DNA from: Xanthomonas arboricola pv. guizotiae
Lineage (GTDB): Bacteria > Pseudomonadota > Gammaproteobacteria > Xanthomonadales > Xanthomonadaceae
Assembly (NCBI RefSeq): GCF_002940205.1
Contig: NZ_MDSK01000040.1
Span: 1-38,488 of the forward strand
Direction of reading: 5' to 3'
DNA: 38,488 nt
The notes beneath the pieces are model-generated. The model ran no database searches. It was not told the DNA's origin and saw only the letters and a program-made list of their open reading frames with translations. A program made the position numbers and the translations under genes. How positions within the stretch are numbered: position 1 is the first letter of the stretch; every line of letters begins with the position of its first letter. Shown in pieces: positions 1-8,326 of this stretch.

Positions 1-2
1 GT

Positions 3-122
3 CGCAGGCTCAAAGCATTGAAGGGTCTGACGCCGTACGAGTTCATCTGCAAGCAGTGGACATCCGAACCCGAGCGGTTCAAGGTGGACCCGATTCATCT
101 AATGCCGGGACTGAACACCTAG
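3..122 (+). pseudogene. 3' end of an IS481-type transposase (cut by window edge)
   Basis: The last 39 codons of an open frame run in from the left edge to a TAG at 120-122. The peptide has the pattern LKGLTPYEFIC...W...P..F..DPIH..PGLNT, which I recognise as the C-terminal tail of IS481-family DDE transposases, ending in the usual LNT. The catalytic DDE core lies outside the window, so I cannot say whether the gene is intact. It sits on the far side of the broken integrase from the tRNA, consistent with IS traffic inside a decayed island. The typing depends on a short tail and is moderate. Confidence 0.6.
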
Positions 123-151
123 AAGCCGACGCGTCGGAGTTCACGCGGATA

Positions 152-173
152 GCTGTGTAAAAACTTTTTTTAC
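152..173. repeat. short A/T palindrome downstream of the transposase
   Basis: TGTAAAAA and TTTTTACA form an 8-bp inverted repeat around a very short loop, about 30 bp after the transposase stop. It could be part of the IS terminal inverted repeat or a weak terminator. The left end of the element is not in the window, so the choice cannot be made here. Confidence 0.35.
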
Positions 174-490
174 AAACTCTGTTGGACGCGGCCGGAATCA
201 GGCGGACAACGGACAGGCGTTGCCGGCCCGCGTAGAAGATGCGAGCAAGGCGCTAACGTGCAGGTGCGGCGATACAGCCGGCGAACGACAGTAAGGAATT
301 GGCAGCGCAGGGCGGCGCATGCGTCTGCTGACGTACGCACGGGCTGGCGAAGAAGAAAATTGGCGCCAGAGAAGAGGCTCGCCGGAGAATCACCTCGGCT
401 GAACTCGCCGACCTGCGTCGCGCTAGGCGCGGCATGATCCGGCGTCCGGGTGCGTCCGGCATCGTCTCAAGGCGAGGTGATTGCTACACG

Positions 491-592
491 AGTTACAGGG
501 CGTTACTCAGCAGCCGAACGCCCGCCACCACCTTCCAAAGCACTGAATTTATTGCGTTATTACCGAAGCGTTACGCGCGTTACAGCGGTTAC
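491..592 (+). repeat. GTTAC direct repeats (iteron-like)
   Basis: GTTAC occurs at 492, 502, 570, 579 and 588, with a near copy GTTAT at 556. Three copies are extended to GCGTTAC or CGTTAC. Neighbouring copies are 9, 9, 10 and 14 bp apart, close to one helical turn. Direct repeats of this kind are typical of replication-initiator or regulator binding sites on mobile elements, but no replication gene is visible in the window. Confidence 0.4.
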
Positions 593-636
593 CCTGAAAA
601 ATGGCAAGTCCGAAAATAAAAGTGGGCAGACAGCGG

Positions 637-1880
637 CTAGATAGATGCCCTGAGACTGTCCAAGTAGTCCGCCCAGGCTTGCATCATCTTCCGGCGCTCG
701 ACCAGATGGGCAGTGCGGTTGTAAGCGCGTCCGTTGGGATCTCGGACGGCATGCGCGAGTTGGTGCTCGATGTAGTCGGGACGAAAGCCCAGAACCTCGT
801 CCAAGACGGTGCGTGCCATTGCTCGGAAGCCATGACCTGTCATCGTGTCTGAGTCATAGCCCAGCCGCCGCAGTGCCGCGTTGATGGTGTTCTCGCTCAT
901 CGGGCGCCCTTTCCCACGCACGCTAGGGAAAACGAACTCACCGCGACCCGTCAGCGGATGTAGGTCGCGCAAGATGGCAACCGCTTGCGAGGACAATGGA
1001 ACCACGTGGGACTGAGCGGTCTTGCTCGCAATGAATCGCCATTCGCTCGAATCAAGATCAATGTTCTCCCAGCGTGCTCGCCTCAGTTCTCCTGGGCGCA
1101 CGAATACGAGTGGAGCCAGTTGCAGCGCTCCCATCACCACTGGTGAACCACGATAGCCATGGATCGCTCGCAATAGCTCACCTACCAAGGCTGGCTCGGT
1201 CACGCTGGCGAAATGACGACCCTCCGGTGGAGTCAAAGCGCCCTTCAGATCAGAAGCAGGGTTGCGTTCCGCTCGCCCGTAGCAATGGCATAGCGAAACA
1301 CTTGGGCGGCAAGCATCCGCGCGCGATGAGCAGTTTCCACCGCCCCACGCGCCTCAATCTTCCGCAGTGCCTGCAGTAGATCGCGAGCCGGTATTGCATC
1401 CACTGGACGGCTACCGATGTAAGGACCGAGATCCTTCTCAAGGAGGCGCCGCTCACGCACAACTGAGCCAGCAGAGAGTTTGTTGGCTCGCATAGATAGA
1501 TGCTCCGCGGCGATCGCCTCAAACGTGTTGGCCGAGCGCTCCAAGGTTGCCGACTTCTCGGCCTTGCGCTGTTCGCCAGGATCGATGCCTTCGGCCAACA
1601 ACTTGCGCGCCGCCGCATGTCGCTCACGTGCCGTAGCCAAGCTGACATCCGGATATGTCCCAAGCGATAGCGTGTTGCGCTTGCTCGTCACCGGGCGGCG
1701 GTAGTCCCAACGCCACCACTTTGCACCGTCAGGGCGCAGTAGCAGATACAGGCCGCCGCCGTCGCGAAGCTTCTGCACCTTGGCGGCGGGCTTTGCCTTA
1801 CGAATGGCTGTATCGGTCAAAGGCACTTTGGCGGTAACTGACTTTGGGGGGCGGTAGCTTACCGCCAAACTTACCGTCAT
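637..1880 (-). pseudogene. P4-type tyrosine integrase, frameshifted
   Basis: Two reading frames on the minus strand together make one tyrosine recombinase of normal length, about 415 residues. The N-terminal piece (1880 to 1245) carries the DUF4102-type arm-binding start LTDTAIRKAKP and the core-binding region. The C-terminal piece (637 to about 1280) has the catalytic domain with VRPGEL (Arg), HGFRAMAR (His-x-x-Arg) and a Tyr in GRAYNRT. The frames join if one base is restored near 1276, reading TGRAERNPASDLKGALTPPEG across the gap, so a single 1-nt deletion probably killed the gene. The start is ATG at 1880; a TTG just before it has no better ribosome site. The gene reads away from the adjacent tRNA, the usual arrangement for an element integrated at a tRNA 3' end. 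Sequencing error is the main alternative to true decay. Confidence 0.85.
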
Positions 1881-1924
1881 CAAACTTGGGATCTAAGCAA
1901 ACCCCATAGGACGCAATCAGACAC

Positions 1925-1969
1925 AAAAAAGGCCGAAACTACTTGTTTCATGTGGGTTTTCGGCCTTCT
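1925..1969 (-). terminator. Rho-independent terminator of the tRNA
   Basis: On the minus strand AAGGCCGAAA pairs with TTTCGGCCTT, followed by a run of Ts read from 1930 down to 1925. It lies about 25 bp past the tRNA 3' end and before the integrase start, so it ends tRNA transcription and insulates the integrase gene. Confidence 0.75.
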
Positions 1970-1992
1970 TAGGACGCTACTGGATATTGAAA

Positions 1993-2068
1993 TGGTGGGC
2001 CCACCAGGATTCGAACCTGGAACCAAAGGATTATGAGTCCTCTGCTCTAACCGTTGAGCTATAGGCCC
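1993..2068 (-). tRNA. tRNA-Ile2 (CAU anticodon, lysidine type)
   Basis: A full cloverleaf can be drawn: acceptor GGGCCTA/TGGGCCC with one G-U pair, D arm GCTC...GAGC, anticodon stem GAGGA/TCCTT with loop CTCATAA (anticodon CAT), T arm CCAGG TTCGAAT CCTGG, discriminator A and an encoded CCA. The D loop and the anticodon and variable region resemble E. coli ileX tRNA-Ile2 more than elongator or initiator tRNA-Met. The C34 would then be converted to lysidine by TilS so that it reads AUA. Elongator Met remains the alternative. Its 3' end faces the integrase remnant and is the likely attB/attL of the lost element. Confidence 0.85.
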
Positions 2069-2216
2069 GGCAGGGTGGGTGGCGAGATGCGGGGCATGTC
2101 GGACCGTCCAGCTGAGCCGAAAGTTTACCTGCCCGCGCGCGTCGCTGTCTGCTGACATCAGGCATTGATGAGAAGAAGCGCCCGCACCCACACGTGCCCG
2201 CGCATGCCCAGACAAA

Positions 2217-2238
2217 AAGCCCGGCGCGAGCCGGGCTT
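2217..2238 (-). terminator. strong GC hairpin with T-run
   Basis: AGCCCGGC and GCCGGGCT flank a GCGA/TCGC loop, followed on the minus strand by five Ts. It probably ends the transcript of the small gene at 2351-2590 and separates it from the tRNA. Confidence 0.7.
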
Positions 2239-2312
2239 CTAAATTTGTGCGCGATCAGTGTGTGCTGCGCACCATTCGCGGTGCAAGATCCGGAACTACA
2301 AGCACCTCAGCA

Positions 2313-2346
2313 ATTCCGAATCCCCACTCCCGAATCCCCAATCCCG
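2313..2346 (-). repeat. heptad array, (GGGATTC)-type, about 4 units
   Basis: On the plus strand the units read CCGAATC, CCCACTC, CCGAATC and CCCAATC. They lie 5 bp past the stop of the 2351-2590 gene, G-rich in the sense of that mRNA. Similar arrays occur at 10375, 17909 and 18269. Confidence 0.7.
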
Positions 2347-2350
2347 GCCT

Positions 2351-2590
2351 CTAAGCCACCTCAAGCTGCGCATCGACCAATTGCCGGCCTGCGCGGAATC
2401 CCTGCGCGATGGCTTCCTGGTAGGTCTCCCAGCCCGGCTCCCGGCCACCGATGCGTGGCTGGCGTTTGCCGCCCAGTGCATACACATCGACCCACAGCGT
2501 CCAGCTGGCGCCCGGGGACGCCTGCTCGGTGCGTACGCGAATCTCGTGCTCGCGGTATGTGGTGGTTTCAAAGCGGCTTTGCCTGCTCAT
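2351..2590 (-). CDS. small hypothetical protein (79 aa)
   Basis: I do not recognise the function. The 79-residue product starts MSRQSRFETT, is soluble with no signal or membrane segment, and has the central pattern SWTLWVDVYALGGKRQPRIGG followed by a helical stretch (YQEAIAQGFRAGRQLVDAQL). The ATG at 2590 is chosen because GAGG precedes it by about 7 nt and because the TGA of the short upstream frame overlaps it as ATGA, suggesting translational coupling. An in-frame ATG at 2608 would add six residues. A heptad array and a terminator hairpin follow the stop. Base composition matches its neighbours. It looks like a lineage-restricted conserved hypothetical, but conservation cannot be checked here. 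Confidence 0.6.
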   Translation of the reverse strand: MSRQSRFETTTYREHEIRVRTEQASPGASWTLWVDVYALGGKRQPRIGGREPGWETYQEAIAQGFRAGRQLVDAQLEVA

Positions 2591-2673
2591 ACGACGGCCT
2601 CGTTCCATTCGTCCATCAACTTAGAAGCCACGGCTAGAACGTCACGTGAGCCAGGCGGAAACATCGACTTCAT
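2587..2673 (-). CDS. possible 28-aa protein coupled to the next gene
   Basis: A short frame beginning MKSMFPPGSRDVLAV and ending in an acidic helix (KLMDEWNEAVV) stops at a TGA that overlaps the ATG of the 79-aa gene. The ATGA junction is the main reason to take it seriously. No good ribosome-binding site precedes ATG 2673, and the frame is open upstream to 2805, so it may be spurious or may begin earlier. Confidence 0.3.
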   Translation of the reverse strand: MKSMFPPGSRDVLAVASKLMDEWNEAVV

Positions 2674-2791
2674 GTTGCACCGCTGTCTGGCTTCGTCGCC
2701 GGGGCGTGAATGTCGCCTGCGCCATCCCCGGCGCGTCCATGCTTCGGCAACGTCCACCCGGCAAGCATAGCTCGCGGCATGCCCCACAACG

Positions 2792-2819
2792 CAACAGCCC
2801 CGCATGTGCGGGGCTGTTG
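2792..2819 (-). terminator. 12-bp hairpin after rpoD
   Basis: AACAGCCCCGCA and TGCGGGGCTGTT form a perfect 12-bp stem 30 bp past the rpoD stop. The T-run after it is poor, but the stem is very stable and can also serve transcription from the other side. Confidence 0.65.
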
Positions 2820-2849
2820 TGTGATCACTGCACCGATACGGCTACCGGA

Positions 2850-4724
2850 TCAGTCAATGTCGAGGAACGAGCGCAGCTGTTCCGAACGGCTCGGGTGACG
2901 CAGTTTGCGCAACGCCTTGGCCTCTATCTGACGAATCCGCTCGCGGGTGACGTCGAACTGCTTGCCCACTTCTTCCAGCGTGTGATCGGTATTCATGTCG
3001 ATACCGAAGCGCATCCGCAGCACCTTGGCCTCGCGCGGGGTCAGCCCTGCCAACACGTCCCGCACCGTCTCGGAGAGATTGATGTTGGTGGTGTTGTCGA
3101 TCGGGGACTCCACGTTGGTGTCCTCGATGAAGTCGCCCAGATGCGAATCCTCGTCGTCGCCGATCGGGGTTTCCATCGAGATCGGCTCCTTGGCGATCTT
3201 CATCACCTTGCGGATCTTGTCCTCGGGCATGTCCATCTCCTTGGCCAGCTCCTCCGGCGTGGCCTCGCGGCCGAACTGCTGGAGCATCTGGCGGGAAATG
3301 CGGTTCAACTTGTTGATCGTTTCGATCATGTGCACCGGGATACGGATGGTGCGCGCCTGATCGGCGATCGAACGGGTGATGGCCTGGCGGATCCACCACG
3401 TCGCATACGTCGAGAACTTGTAACCGCGGCGGTATTCGAACTTGTCCACCGCCTTCATCAGGCCGATGTTGCCTTCCTGGATCAGGTCGAGGAACTGCAG
3501 GCCGCGGTTGGTGTACTTCTTGGCGATGGAGATCACCAGGCGCAGGTTGGCCTCGACCATTTCCTTCTTGGCCTTGCGTGCCTTGGCTTCGCCATAGGCC
3601 ATCGCGCGGCTGATCTCCTTGATCTCGCCCAGGGTCAGGTAGTTGGCCTTCTCCATCTCGATCGAGCCCTGCTGCTCGGAGACGATCTGGTCCTTGACAT
3701 CTCGCAGCGCCGACGACCACTTCTGCTTGCGCTTGAGTGCGTCTTCCACCCATTCCAGGTTGGTCTGGTTGCCTTCCCAGGAGCGGATGAAATCCTTGCG
3801 CGGCATGCGTGCCACGGTGGTGGCCAGGTGCAGCACCTTGCGCTCGTGATCCTTGATGCCGTTGACCACGCCACGCAGCTGGGTGACCAGCGCATCGGTC
3901 AGCGGCAGCGGCAGCTTGAGCGTGGTGAAGATGGCGGCCATGTCCTCGCGCGCCTTGACCACCAGCTTGTGCTCGGCGCCGTTCTTGGCATAGATCTTCT
4001 TGAACTTGGCGTATTCGTTGGCCAGGTTCTCCATGCGCGTGGCCACTTCCACCGGGTCCGGACCGGTCGGGCCGGCCTCTTCCTCGGCAGCGTCGTCATC
4101 GCCGTCTTCGTCGTCGTCTTCATCGACCGCGTCTTCGTCGACGGCGACCGGGCCGGCGGCGGCCAGCGCGGCAGCGGCGGCGTCGGCTTCCTCGATCAGG
4201 TCGTTGAAGCCGACCACGATCTCGGCCAGACGCTTCTTGCCTTCCTTGTGCGCTTCGTAATCGGCCAGCAGCATTTCGGTCGACAGCGGGAACACGCCCA
4301 GCGCTGCCTGGACCTGGCTCAGGCCTTCCTCGATACGCTTGGCGATGGCGATTTCGCCTTCGCGGGTCAGCAGCTCGACCGTGCCCATTTCGCGCATGTA
4401 CATGCGCACCGGGTCGGTGGTGCGGCCACCTTCGGTATCGAGCGCGGTCAGCGCGGCGGCAGCTTCTTCGGCTGCGGTGTCGTCAACCTCGCGGTTGCCG
4501 GTGTTGCCATCGTTGAGCAACAGGGTTTCAGCATCGGGCGCAACTTCATGGACATCGATGCCCATGCCGTTGATCATGCTGATGATGTCTTCGATCTGCT
4601 CCGGGTCGACCAGGTCGTCGGGCAGGTGGTCATTGACTTCCGCGTAGGTCAGATAGCCCTGTTCCAGGCCCTTGCTGATCAGTAGCTTGATGTCGGATTG
4701 CTGGGCAGGACGTTCGTTGGCCAT
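2850..4724 (-). CDS. rpoD: RNA polymerase primary sigma factor (sigma-70, RpoD)
   Basis: Housekeeping sigma factor that directs core RNA polymerase to -35/-10 promoters. The 624-residue product has region 1.1 (about 1-80), region 1.2 ([11 protein letters not shown], 104-114), the long non-conserved region with an acidic run of Asp and Glu (about 196-217), region 2 with [26 protein letters not shown] (393-418) and the melting/-10 segment [22 protein letters not shown] (440-461), region 3 (about 467-540), and region 4.2 [21 protein letters not shown] (582-602). Length is normal for proteobacterial RpoD. The start is ATG at 4724 (MANERPAQQ) rather than the upstream codon at 4739. It has its own promoter with an extended -10 at 4769, and dtd lies upstream on the same strand. 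Confidence 0.98.
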   Translation of the reverse strand: MANERPAQQSDIKLLISKGLEQGYLTYAEVNDHLPDDLVDPEQIEDIISMINGMGIDVHEVAPDAETLLLNDGNTGNREVDDTAAEEAAAALTALDTEGGRTTDPVRMYMREMGTVELLTREGEIAIAKRIEEGLSQVQAALGVFPLSTEMLLADYEAHKEGKKRLAEIVVGFNDLIEEADAAAAALAAAGPVAVDEDAVDEDDDEDGDDDAAEEEAGPTGPDPVEVATRMENLANEYAKFKKIYAKNGAEHKLVVKAREDMAAIFTTLKLPLPLTDALVTQLRGVVNGIKDHERKVLHLATTVARMPRKDFIRSWEGNQTNLEWVEDALKRKQKWSSALRDVKDQIVSEQQGSIEMEKANYLTLGEIKEISRAMAYGEAKARKAKKEMVEANLRLVISIAKKYTNRGLQFLDLIQEGNIGLMKAVDKFEYRRGYKFSTYATWWIRQAITRSIADQARTIRIPVHMIETINKLNRISRQMLQQFGREATPEELAKEMDMPEDKIRKVMKIAKEPISMETPIGDDEDSHLGDFIEDTNVESPIDNTTNINLSETVRDVLAGLTPREAKVLRMRFGIDMNTDHTLEEVGKQFDVTRERIRQIEAKALRKLRHPSRSEQLRSFLDID

Positions 4725-4768
4725 GAGTGCTCGCGCCACCGGCTTTGAGATTGGAAAGAGAACCTAGC

Positions 4769-4779
4769 ATTATACCAGC
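4769..4779 (-). promoter_or_regulatory. rpoD promoter with extended -10
   Basis: On the minus strand the sequence reads CTGGTATAATGC: a perfect TATAAT with an upstream TGG that fits the TGn extension. No good -35 hexamer lies 16-18 bp upstream, which is usual for extended -10 promoters. The leader to the rpoD ATG would be about 40 nt, so rpoD can be transcribed independently of dtd. Confidence 0.65.
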
Positions 4780-4831
4780 GTGAAGCCCGGTCTGCCGGAT
4801 TCAAGACAGGACCGCTGGTGGACGTGGGTTT

Positions 4832-5272
4832 CTAGGGTCTGAGAAGGAAGGTCACCGGGCCATCGTTGACCAGGTCGACAACCATATGGGCACCAAAGCG
4901 CCCGGTTTCCACCCCGCCGCGATGTTTTTGGCGGCAAATCGCCACCAATTGATTGAACGCCCGTTCAGCCTCCAACGGCGGCGCGGCCGTGCTGAAGCCG
5001 GGGCGATTGCCGGAACCGGTGTCTGCGGCCAGGGTGAACTGGCTGACCAGCAACAGGCCGCCGCCGGTGTCGGTGAGTGAGCGGTTCATCTTGCCGGCGT
5101 CGTCGGCGAACACGCGGTAGCCGAGCAGGCGCTCGGCCAGGCGCCGGATCTGCGCGTCGCTGTCGCCGGGCTCGACCCCGACCAGGGCCAGCAGCCCGGG
5201 ACCGATCTGCCCGACGGGCTGCGCATCGACCGTGACTGCGGCGCGGGTGACACGTTGGATCAGCGCAAGCAT
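4832..5272 (-). CDS. dtd: D-aminoacyl-tRNA deacylase
   Basis: Removes D-amino acids, and glycine from mischarged tRNA-Ala, from tRNAs, protecting translation in the cytoplasm. The 146-residue product is of normal DTD length. It has the two active-site signatures SQFT (77-80) and the C-terminal NDGPVT (136-141), matching the family SQFTL and NxGPVT motifs at the dimer interface. The start ATG at 5272 ([11 protein letters not shown]) is the family start; the frame open to 5332 is spurious. It is divergent from the lpxL-like gene across 100 bp and upstream of rpoD on the same strand. Confidence 0.96.
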   Translation of the reverse strand: MLALIQRVTRAAVTVDAQPVGQIGPGLLALVGVEPGDSDAQIRRLAERLLGYRVFADDAGKMNRSLTDTGGGLLLVSQFTLAADTGSGNRPGFSTAAPPLEAERAFNQLVAICRQKHRGGVETGRFGAHMVVDLVNDGPVTFLLRP

Positions 5273-5372
5273 GGGCACTCTCCGGCAGCAAACTGTGCCG
5301 CGCAGCATGCCCAGCACGGTTGGCACTGTCACGCGCGGGTCATCGCCGGCCGCGCTGTTTAGAATTGCGCGG

Positions 5373-6287
5373 ATGAAACCCGATGTTCGCGCTCGCCTGC
5401 TCTACGCCACCGCCACCACCGTGGGCCGCCTGCCGTGGCCGCTGCTCAAACGTGTGGCCGACGCGCTGGCCTGGAGCTGGCGCAAGCTCGATGGGCGCGA
5501 GGCGCGCGTGGCACGCCGCAACCTGGAACTGGCGTACCCGGAACTGGACGCCGGCCAGCGCGCGCAACTGCATGCGCAGGTGCTGCGGTCGACCGCGCGG
5601 CAGACGCTTGAAGTGTTGCGTACCTGGACCCGCCCGCCGGCCGAGAACCTGGCGCGGCTGCAGCGCAATGGCCAGGCGCTCTACGACGCCGCACTGGCTT
5701 CCGGGCGCGGCGTGATCGTGGCCGCGCCGCACTTCGGCAACTGGGAGCTGCTCAACCAGTGGCTGTCCGAACGCGGGCCGATCGCCATCGTGTATCGCCC
5801 ACCGGAATCGGACGCGGTGGACGGCTTCCTGCAACTGGCGCGCGGCGGCGACAACGTGCGCCAGGTGCGTGCCGAAGGCCCGGCGGTGCGGCAGTTGTTC
5901 AAGGTGCTCAAGGACGGCGGCGCGGTCGGCATCCTGCCCGACCAGCAGCCGAAAATGGGCGATGGCGTGTTTGCGCCGTTCTTCGGCATCCCCGCCCTGA
6001 CCATGACCCTGGTCAACCGACTGGCCGAGCGCACCGGCGCGATCGTGCTGTATGGCTGGTGCGAACGTGCCGGCGGCGACCTGCAATTCGCGTTGCATGT
6101 GCAGCCGGCCGACCCGGCAGTGGCCGACGCCGACCCGGTGCGCGCGGCCAGCGCGCTCAACGCGGGCATCGAACAGATCGCCCGGCGCGACCCGGCGCAA
6201 TACCAGTGGACCTACAAGCGCTACACGCTGCGCCCGCCGGGCAGCGGCGAGCCCAATCCGTATGCGACCGAGCGGCATCCGCACTGA
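5373..6287 (+). CDS. lpxL: lipid A late acyltransferase (LpxL/HtrB family)
   Basis: Inner-membrane acyltransferase that transfers a secondary fatty acyl chain to the lipid A precursor. The 304-residue product has an N-terminal hydrophobic segment ([17 protein letters not shown], about 9-25), then the HX4D/E catalytic motif as HFGNWE (H120, E125), the RARR-like basic patch ([17 protein letters not shown], 42-58) and the ILPDQQPK segment. Length and order match LpxL/LpxM/HtrB proteins; which acyl position it modifies cannot be told. The start ATG at 5373 (MKPDVRARL) fits family length; the open frame upstream overlaps dtd. It agrees with the LPS-related genes 5 kb downstream but is not in an operon with them. 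Confidence 0.9.
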   Translation: MKPDVRARLLYATATTVGRLPWPLLKRVADALAWSWRKLDGREARVARRNLELAYPELDAGQRAQLHAQVLRSTARQTLEVLRTWTRPPAENLARLQRNGQALYDAALASGRGVIVAAPHFGNWELLNQWLSERGPIAIVYRPPESDAVDGFLQLARGGDNVRQVRAEGPAVRQLFKVLKDGGAVGILPDQQPKMGDGVFAPFFGIPALTMTLVNRLAERTGAIVLYGWCERAGGDLQFALHVQPADPAVADADPVRAASALNAGIEQIARRDPAQYQWTYKRYTLRPPGSGEPNPYATERHPH

Positions 6288-6325
6288 CGCCGGCTGGCTG
6301 AAGACGGAGCCGCTCGCACACAGCG

Positions 6326-6353
6326 CGGCAGCGGCAGCGGCAGCGGCAGCGGC
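6326..6353 (+). repeat. (GGCAGC)n hexanucleotide tract
   Basis: About four and a half perfect GGCAGC units lie directly against the stop codon of the GNAT gene (TGA at 6356-6354 on the minus strand). Unit-number changes would alter the 3' untranslated region only, not the protein. Confidence 0.7.
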
Positions 6354-6875
6354 TCAATCGTCGTGCGGATCGGCCGGCGTGGCGAGGATGCGCTGATAGA
6401 ACGCCAGGTCCAGCCAACGGCCGAACTTGAAACCGGCCTCGCGCACGGTGCCGGCATGGGTGAAGCCGAACTGTTCGTGCAGGGCAATGCTGGCCTGATT
6501 GCTGGCATCGATGCCGCCGACCAGCACATGCACGCCGCGTTGTTCCGCCGCCGCGATCACGCCCTGCAACAGCAGGCGTCCGAGCCCCTTGCCGCGATGG
6601 TCGCGGTGCACGTAGATCGAATGCTCCACGCTGTACTTGAACGCCGGCCAGGCGCGGAAGGTGCCGTAACTGGCGAACCCCATCAGGCTGCCGTCGGCAG
6701 CTTCCACCCCGATCACCGGAAAGCCGCCCGCACGCTTGGTCGCAAACCAGCCGACCATGCTCTCCGCTGGCCGCGGCTTGTAGTCGTACAACGCGGTCGA
6801 GTTGGCGATGGCGTCGTTGAAGATCTCCAGGATGGCGCTGGCGTGGCGGTCTTCGCTGCAGTCGGTGAGAGACAT
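6354..6875 (-). CDS. GNAT acetyltransferase, phosphinothricin/methionine-sulfone acetyltransferase-like
   Basis: Acetyl-CoA-dependent N-acetyltransferase of 173 residues. The acetyl-CoA loop is visible as HRDHRGKGLGRLLL (R/Q-x-x-G-x-G/A motif), preceded by the beta-strand EHSIYV and followed by the typical GGIDASNQASIALHEQFGF segment, where N and HE.FGF are hallmarks of the PAT/YncA (MddA) subgroup. Relatives acetylate phosphinothricin, methionine sulfoximine or methionine sulfone; the substrate here is inferred only. The ATG at 6875 gives the family length. It stands alone, convergent with lpxL across 66 bp that include a GGCAGC tract. Confidence 0.88.
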   Translation of the reverse strand: MSLTDCSEDRHASAILEIFNDAIANSTALYDYKPRPAESMVGWFATKRAGGFPVIGVEAADGSLMGFASYGTFRAWPAFKYSVEHSIYVHRDHRGKGLGRLLLQGVIAAAEQRGVHVLVGGIDASNQASIALHEQFGFTHAGTVREAGFKFGRWLDLAFYQRILATPADPHDD

Positions 6876-7119
6876 GGGGTCCGGTGCGGGCAGAGGGTCT
6901 TGGGATTAAAAGGCATTGCCGGGCGATGAACAACGCAGCCGGCATGCAACCAATCCACGCCTGCCGCGCAACTCAAACGGCGGGCGCTGGATGCAGCGTT
7001 CCACCCGGCCGTGGCGACTGGCGATTGCGAACCACGCGACAATGGCCGCACGCGGCAGGCAACGGCCGCGGCGGCGGCCGCCTTGAAGCGGCCGTGGCAA
7101 TCCCCATCTGGAGTCGTGC

Positions 7120-8253
7120 ATGAGCAGCCCCGTCCCCTCCCCCAGCGCACAGGCCTTCGGTGATCCGGCCGCGATCCGTTGCGAGCGCGCCGCCTCCGAA
7201 CTGCGCGCCGGCCGCCCGGTGCGGCTGACGGCGGCCAACGGGCAGGCGCGCGCGGTGCTGGCGCTGGACAGCAGCACCGCGCAGTCCTACGCGGCCTTCG
7301 CGCGTGCGGCGCAGGGGCGGCACTATCTGTTCGTCACCCCGACCCGCGCCCAGGTGCTGGGCCTGAGCGCGCCGCAGGGCGCGCGCGTGGCGCTGGTCGA
7401 GCACGACTACGACCGGCTCGCTGCCCTGGCCTACCTGCGCGACACCCCGGTACCGACGCAGTGGACCCCGGGCGATGCGCTGGACGCCGGCGCGGTGGAA
7501 ATCGCACGGCTGGGCCTGCTGCTGCCGGCGATGCTGGCCGTGGAGCTGCACGGCGCGGATGACCACGCCGCCTTTGCCGGTTGCCAGTCACTGGCACTGG
7601 ACGATCTGGGCAGCGGCTGCGCCAAATCCGCCGCTGCTGGCTACGCGCTGGTCACCCGCACGCCGGTGCCGCTGCGCGGGCTGGGGATGAGCGAGTTCGT
7701 GGTGTTTCGTGGCGGGGTGGCGCAGCGCGACCAGGTGGCGATCGTGGTCGGCCAGCCCGACCTGTCGGCCGCAGTGCCGGTGCGCGTGCATTCCTCCTGC
7801 CTCACCGGCGATCTGTTCGGTTCGCTCAAATGCGATTGCGGCGACCAGCTGCGGCATGGCCTGGTCAAGCTGAAGGAACTCGGCGGCGGCGTGCTGCTGT
7901 ATCTGGACCAGGAAGGCCGTGGCACCGGCATCGCCGCCAAGATGCGCGCGTACGGTTACCAGCATGCGGGCCTGGACACCATCGATGCCGACGCGCAACT
8001 GGGCTTCGGCCCGGACGAGCGCCGCTACGGCAGTGCGGTGGCGATGCTGCGCGGTCTGGGCATCGGCCGGATCCGGCTGCTGACCAACAACCCCGCCAAG
8101 GCCGAGCGCCTGCGTGCGGCCGGCATCGCGGTCGAAGACCGCATCCCGGTGACCGGCGACATCACCCCGGAGAACGAGCAATACCTGCGCACCAAGGCCG
8201 CGCGTGCCGGGCATGCGCTGGATGTGGATGCGCTGATTCTGGCCGCGCAGTAA
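7120..8253 (+). CDS. ribA: GTP cyclohydrolase II (RibA) with N-terminal extension
   Basis: Opens the imidazole ring of GTP to start riboflavin synthesis. The GCHII domain fills about 190-377: zinc ligands C227, C238 and C240 in the pattern CX10CXC, the catalytic YLDQEGRGTG (261-270) and the GTP-binding LLTNNPAK (320-327). In front of it are about 185 residues (ERAASELRAGRPVRL...) of a domain seen in long RibA proteins; I do not see the acidic active-site signature of the DHBP synthase RibB, so I treat it as non-catalytic or unknown. The start ATG at 7120 has GGAG 8 nt upstream. The gene is solitary, away from other rib genes, and no FMN riboswitch is recognisable in the 244 bp upstream. It may be a second RibA copy. 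Confidence 0.9.
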   Translation: MSSPVPSPSAQAFGDPAAIRCERAASELRAGRPVRLTAANGQARAVLALDSSTAQSYAAFARAAQGRHYLFVTPTRAQVLGLSAPQGARVALVEHDYDRLAALAYLRDTPVPTQWTPGDALDAGAVEIARLGLLLPAMLAVELHGADDHAAFAGCQSLALDDLGSGCAKSAAAGYALVTRTPVPLRGLGMSEFVVFRGGVAQRDQVAIVVGQPDLSAAVPVRVHSSCLTGDLFGSLKCDCGDQLRHGLVKLKELGGGVLLYLDQEGRGTGIAAKMRAYGYQHAGLDTIDADAQLGFGPDERRYGSAVAMLRGLGIGRIRLLTNNPAKAERLRAAGIAVEDRIPVTGDITPENEQYLRTKAARAGHALDVDALILAAQ

Positions 8254-8326
8254 GCGCCGCCGGCGCCGGATGCGCCCGCCCGCGGCGCCCGGCTATGCTT
8301 GCGCACCGCTCCTGCAGGCCAGCCTT

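Larger units (their letters stand above)
123..636. other. 514-bp spacer without a convincing gene
   Basis: Between the transposase tail and the broken integrase no open frame has a recognisable product or a good start site. The only clear structure is a group of GTTAC-like direct repeats at about 492-592 in a locally AT-richer stretch. The segment reads as island debris. Confidence 0.5.

Noticed and set aside
253..462. 69-aa minus-strand frame in the island remnant
   Set aside because: No domain or ribosome site, and Arg/Ala/Ser-rich composition typical of a shadow frame.
2646..4685. 679-codon open frame antisense to rpoD
   Set aside because: It is the codon-bias shadow of rpoD in a GC-rich genome; the translation is Gly/His/Leu/Val/Asp-rich without a known domain.
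6876..7119. FMN riboswitch upstream of ribA
   Set aside because: The conserved AGGG...GCGGTAAT-type RFN segments are not seen by eye; only a GC-rich hairpin near 7060-7100.
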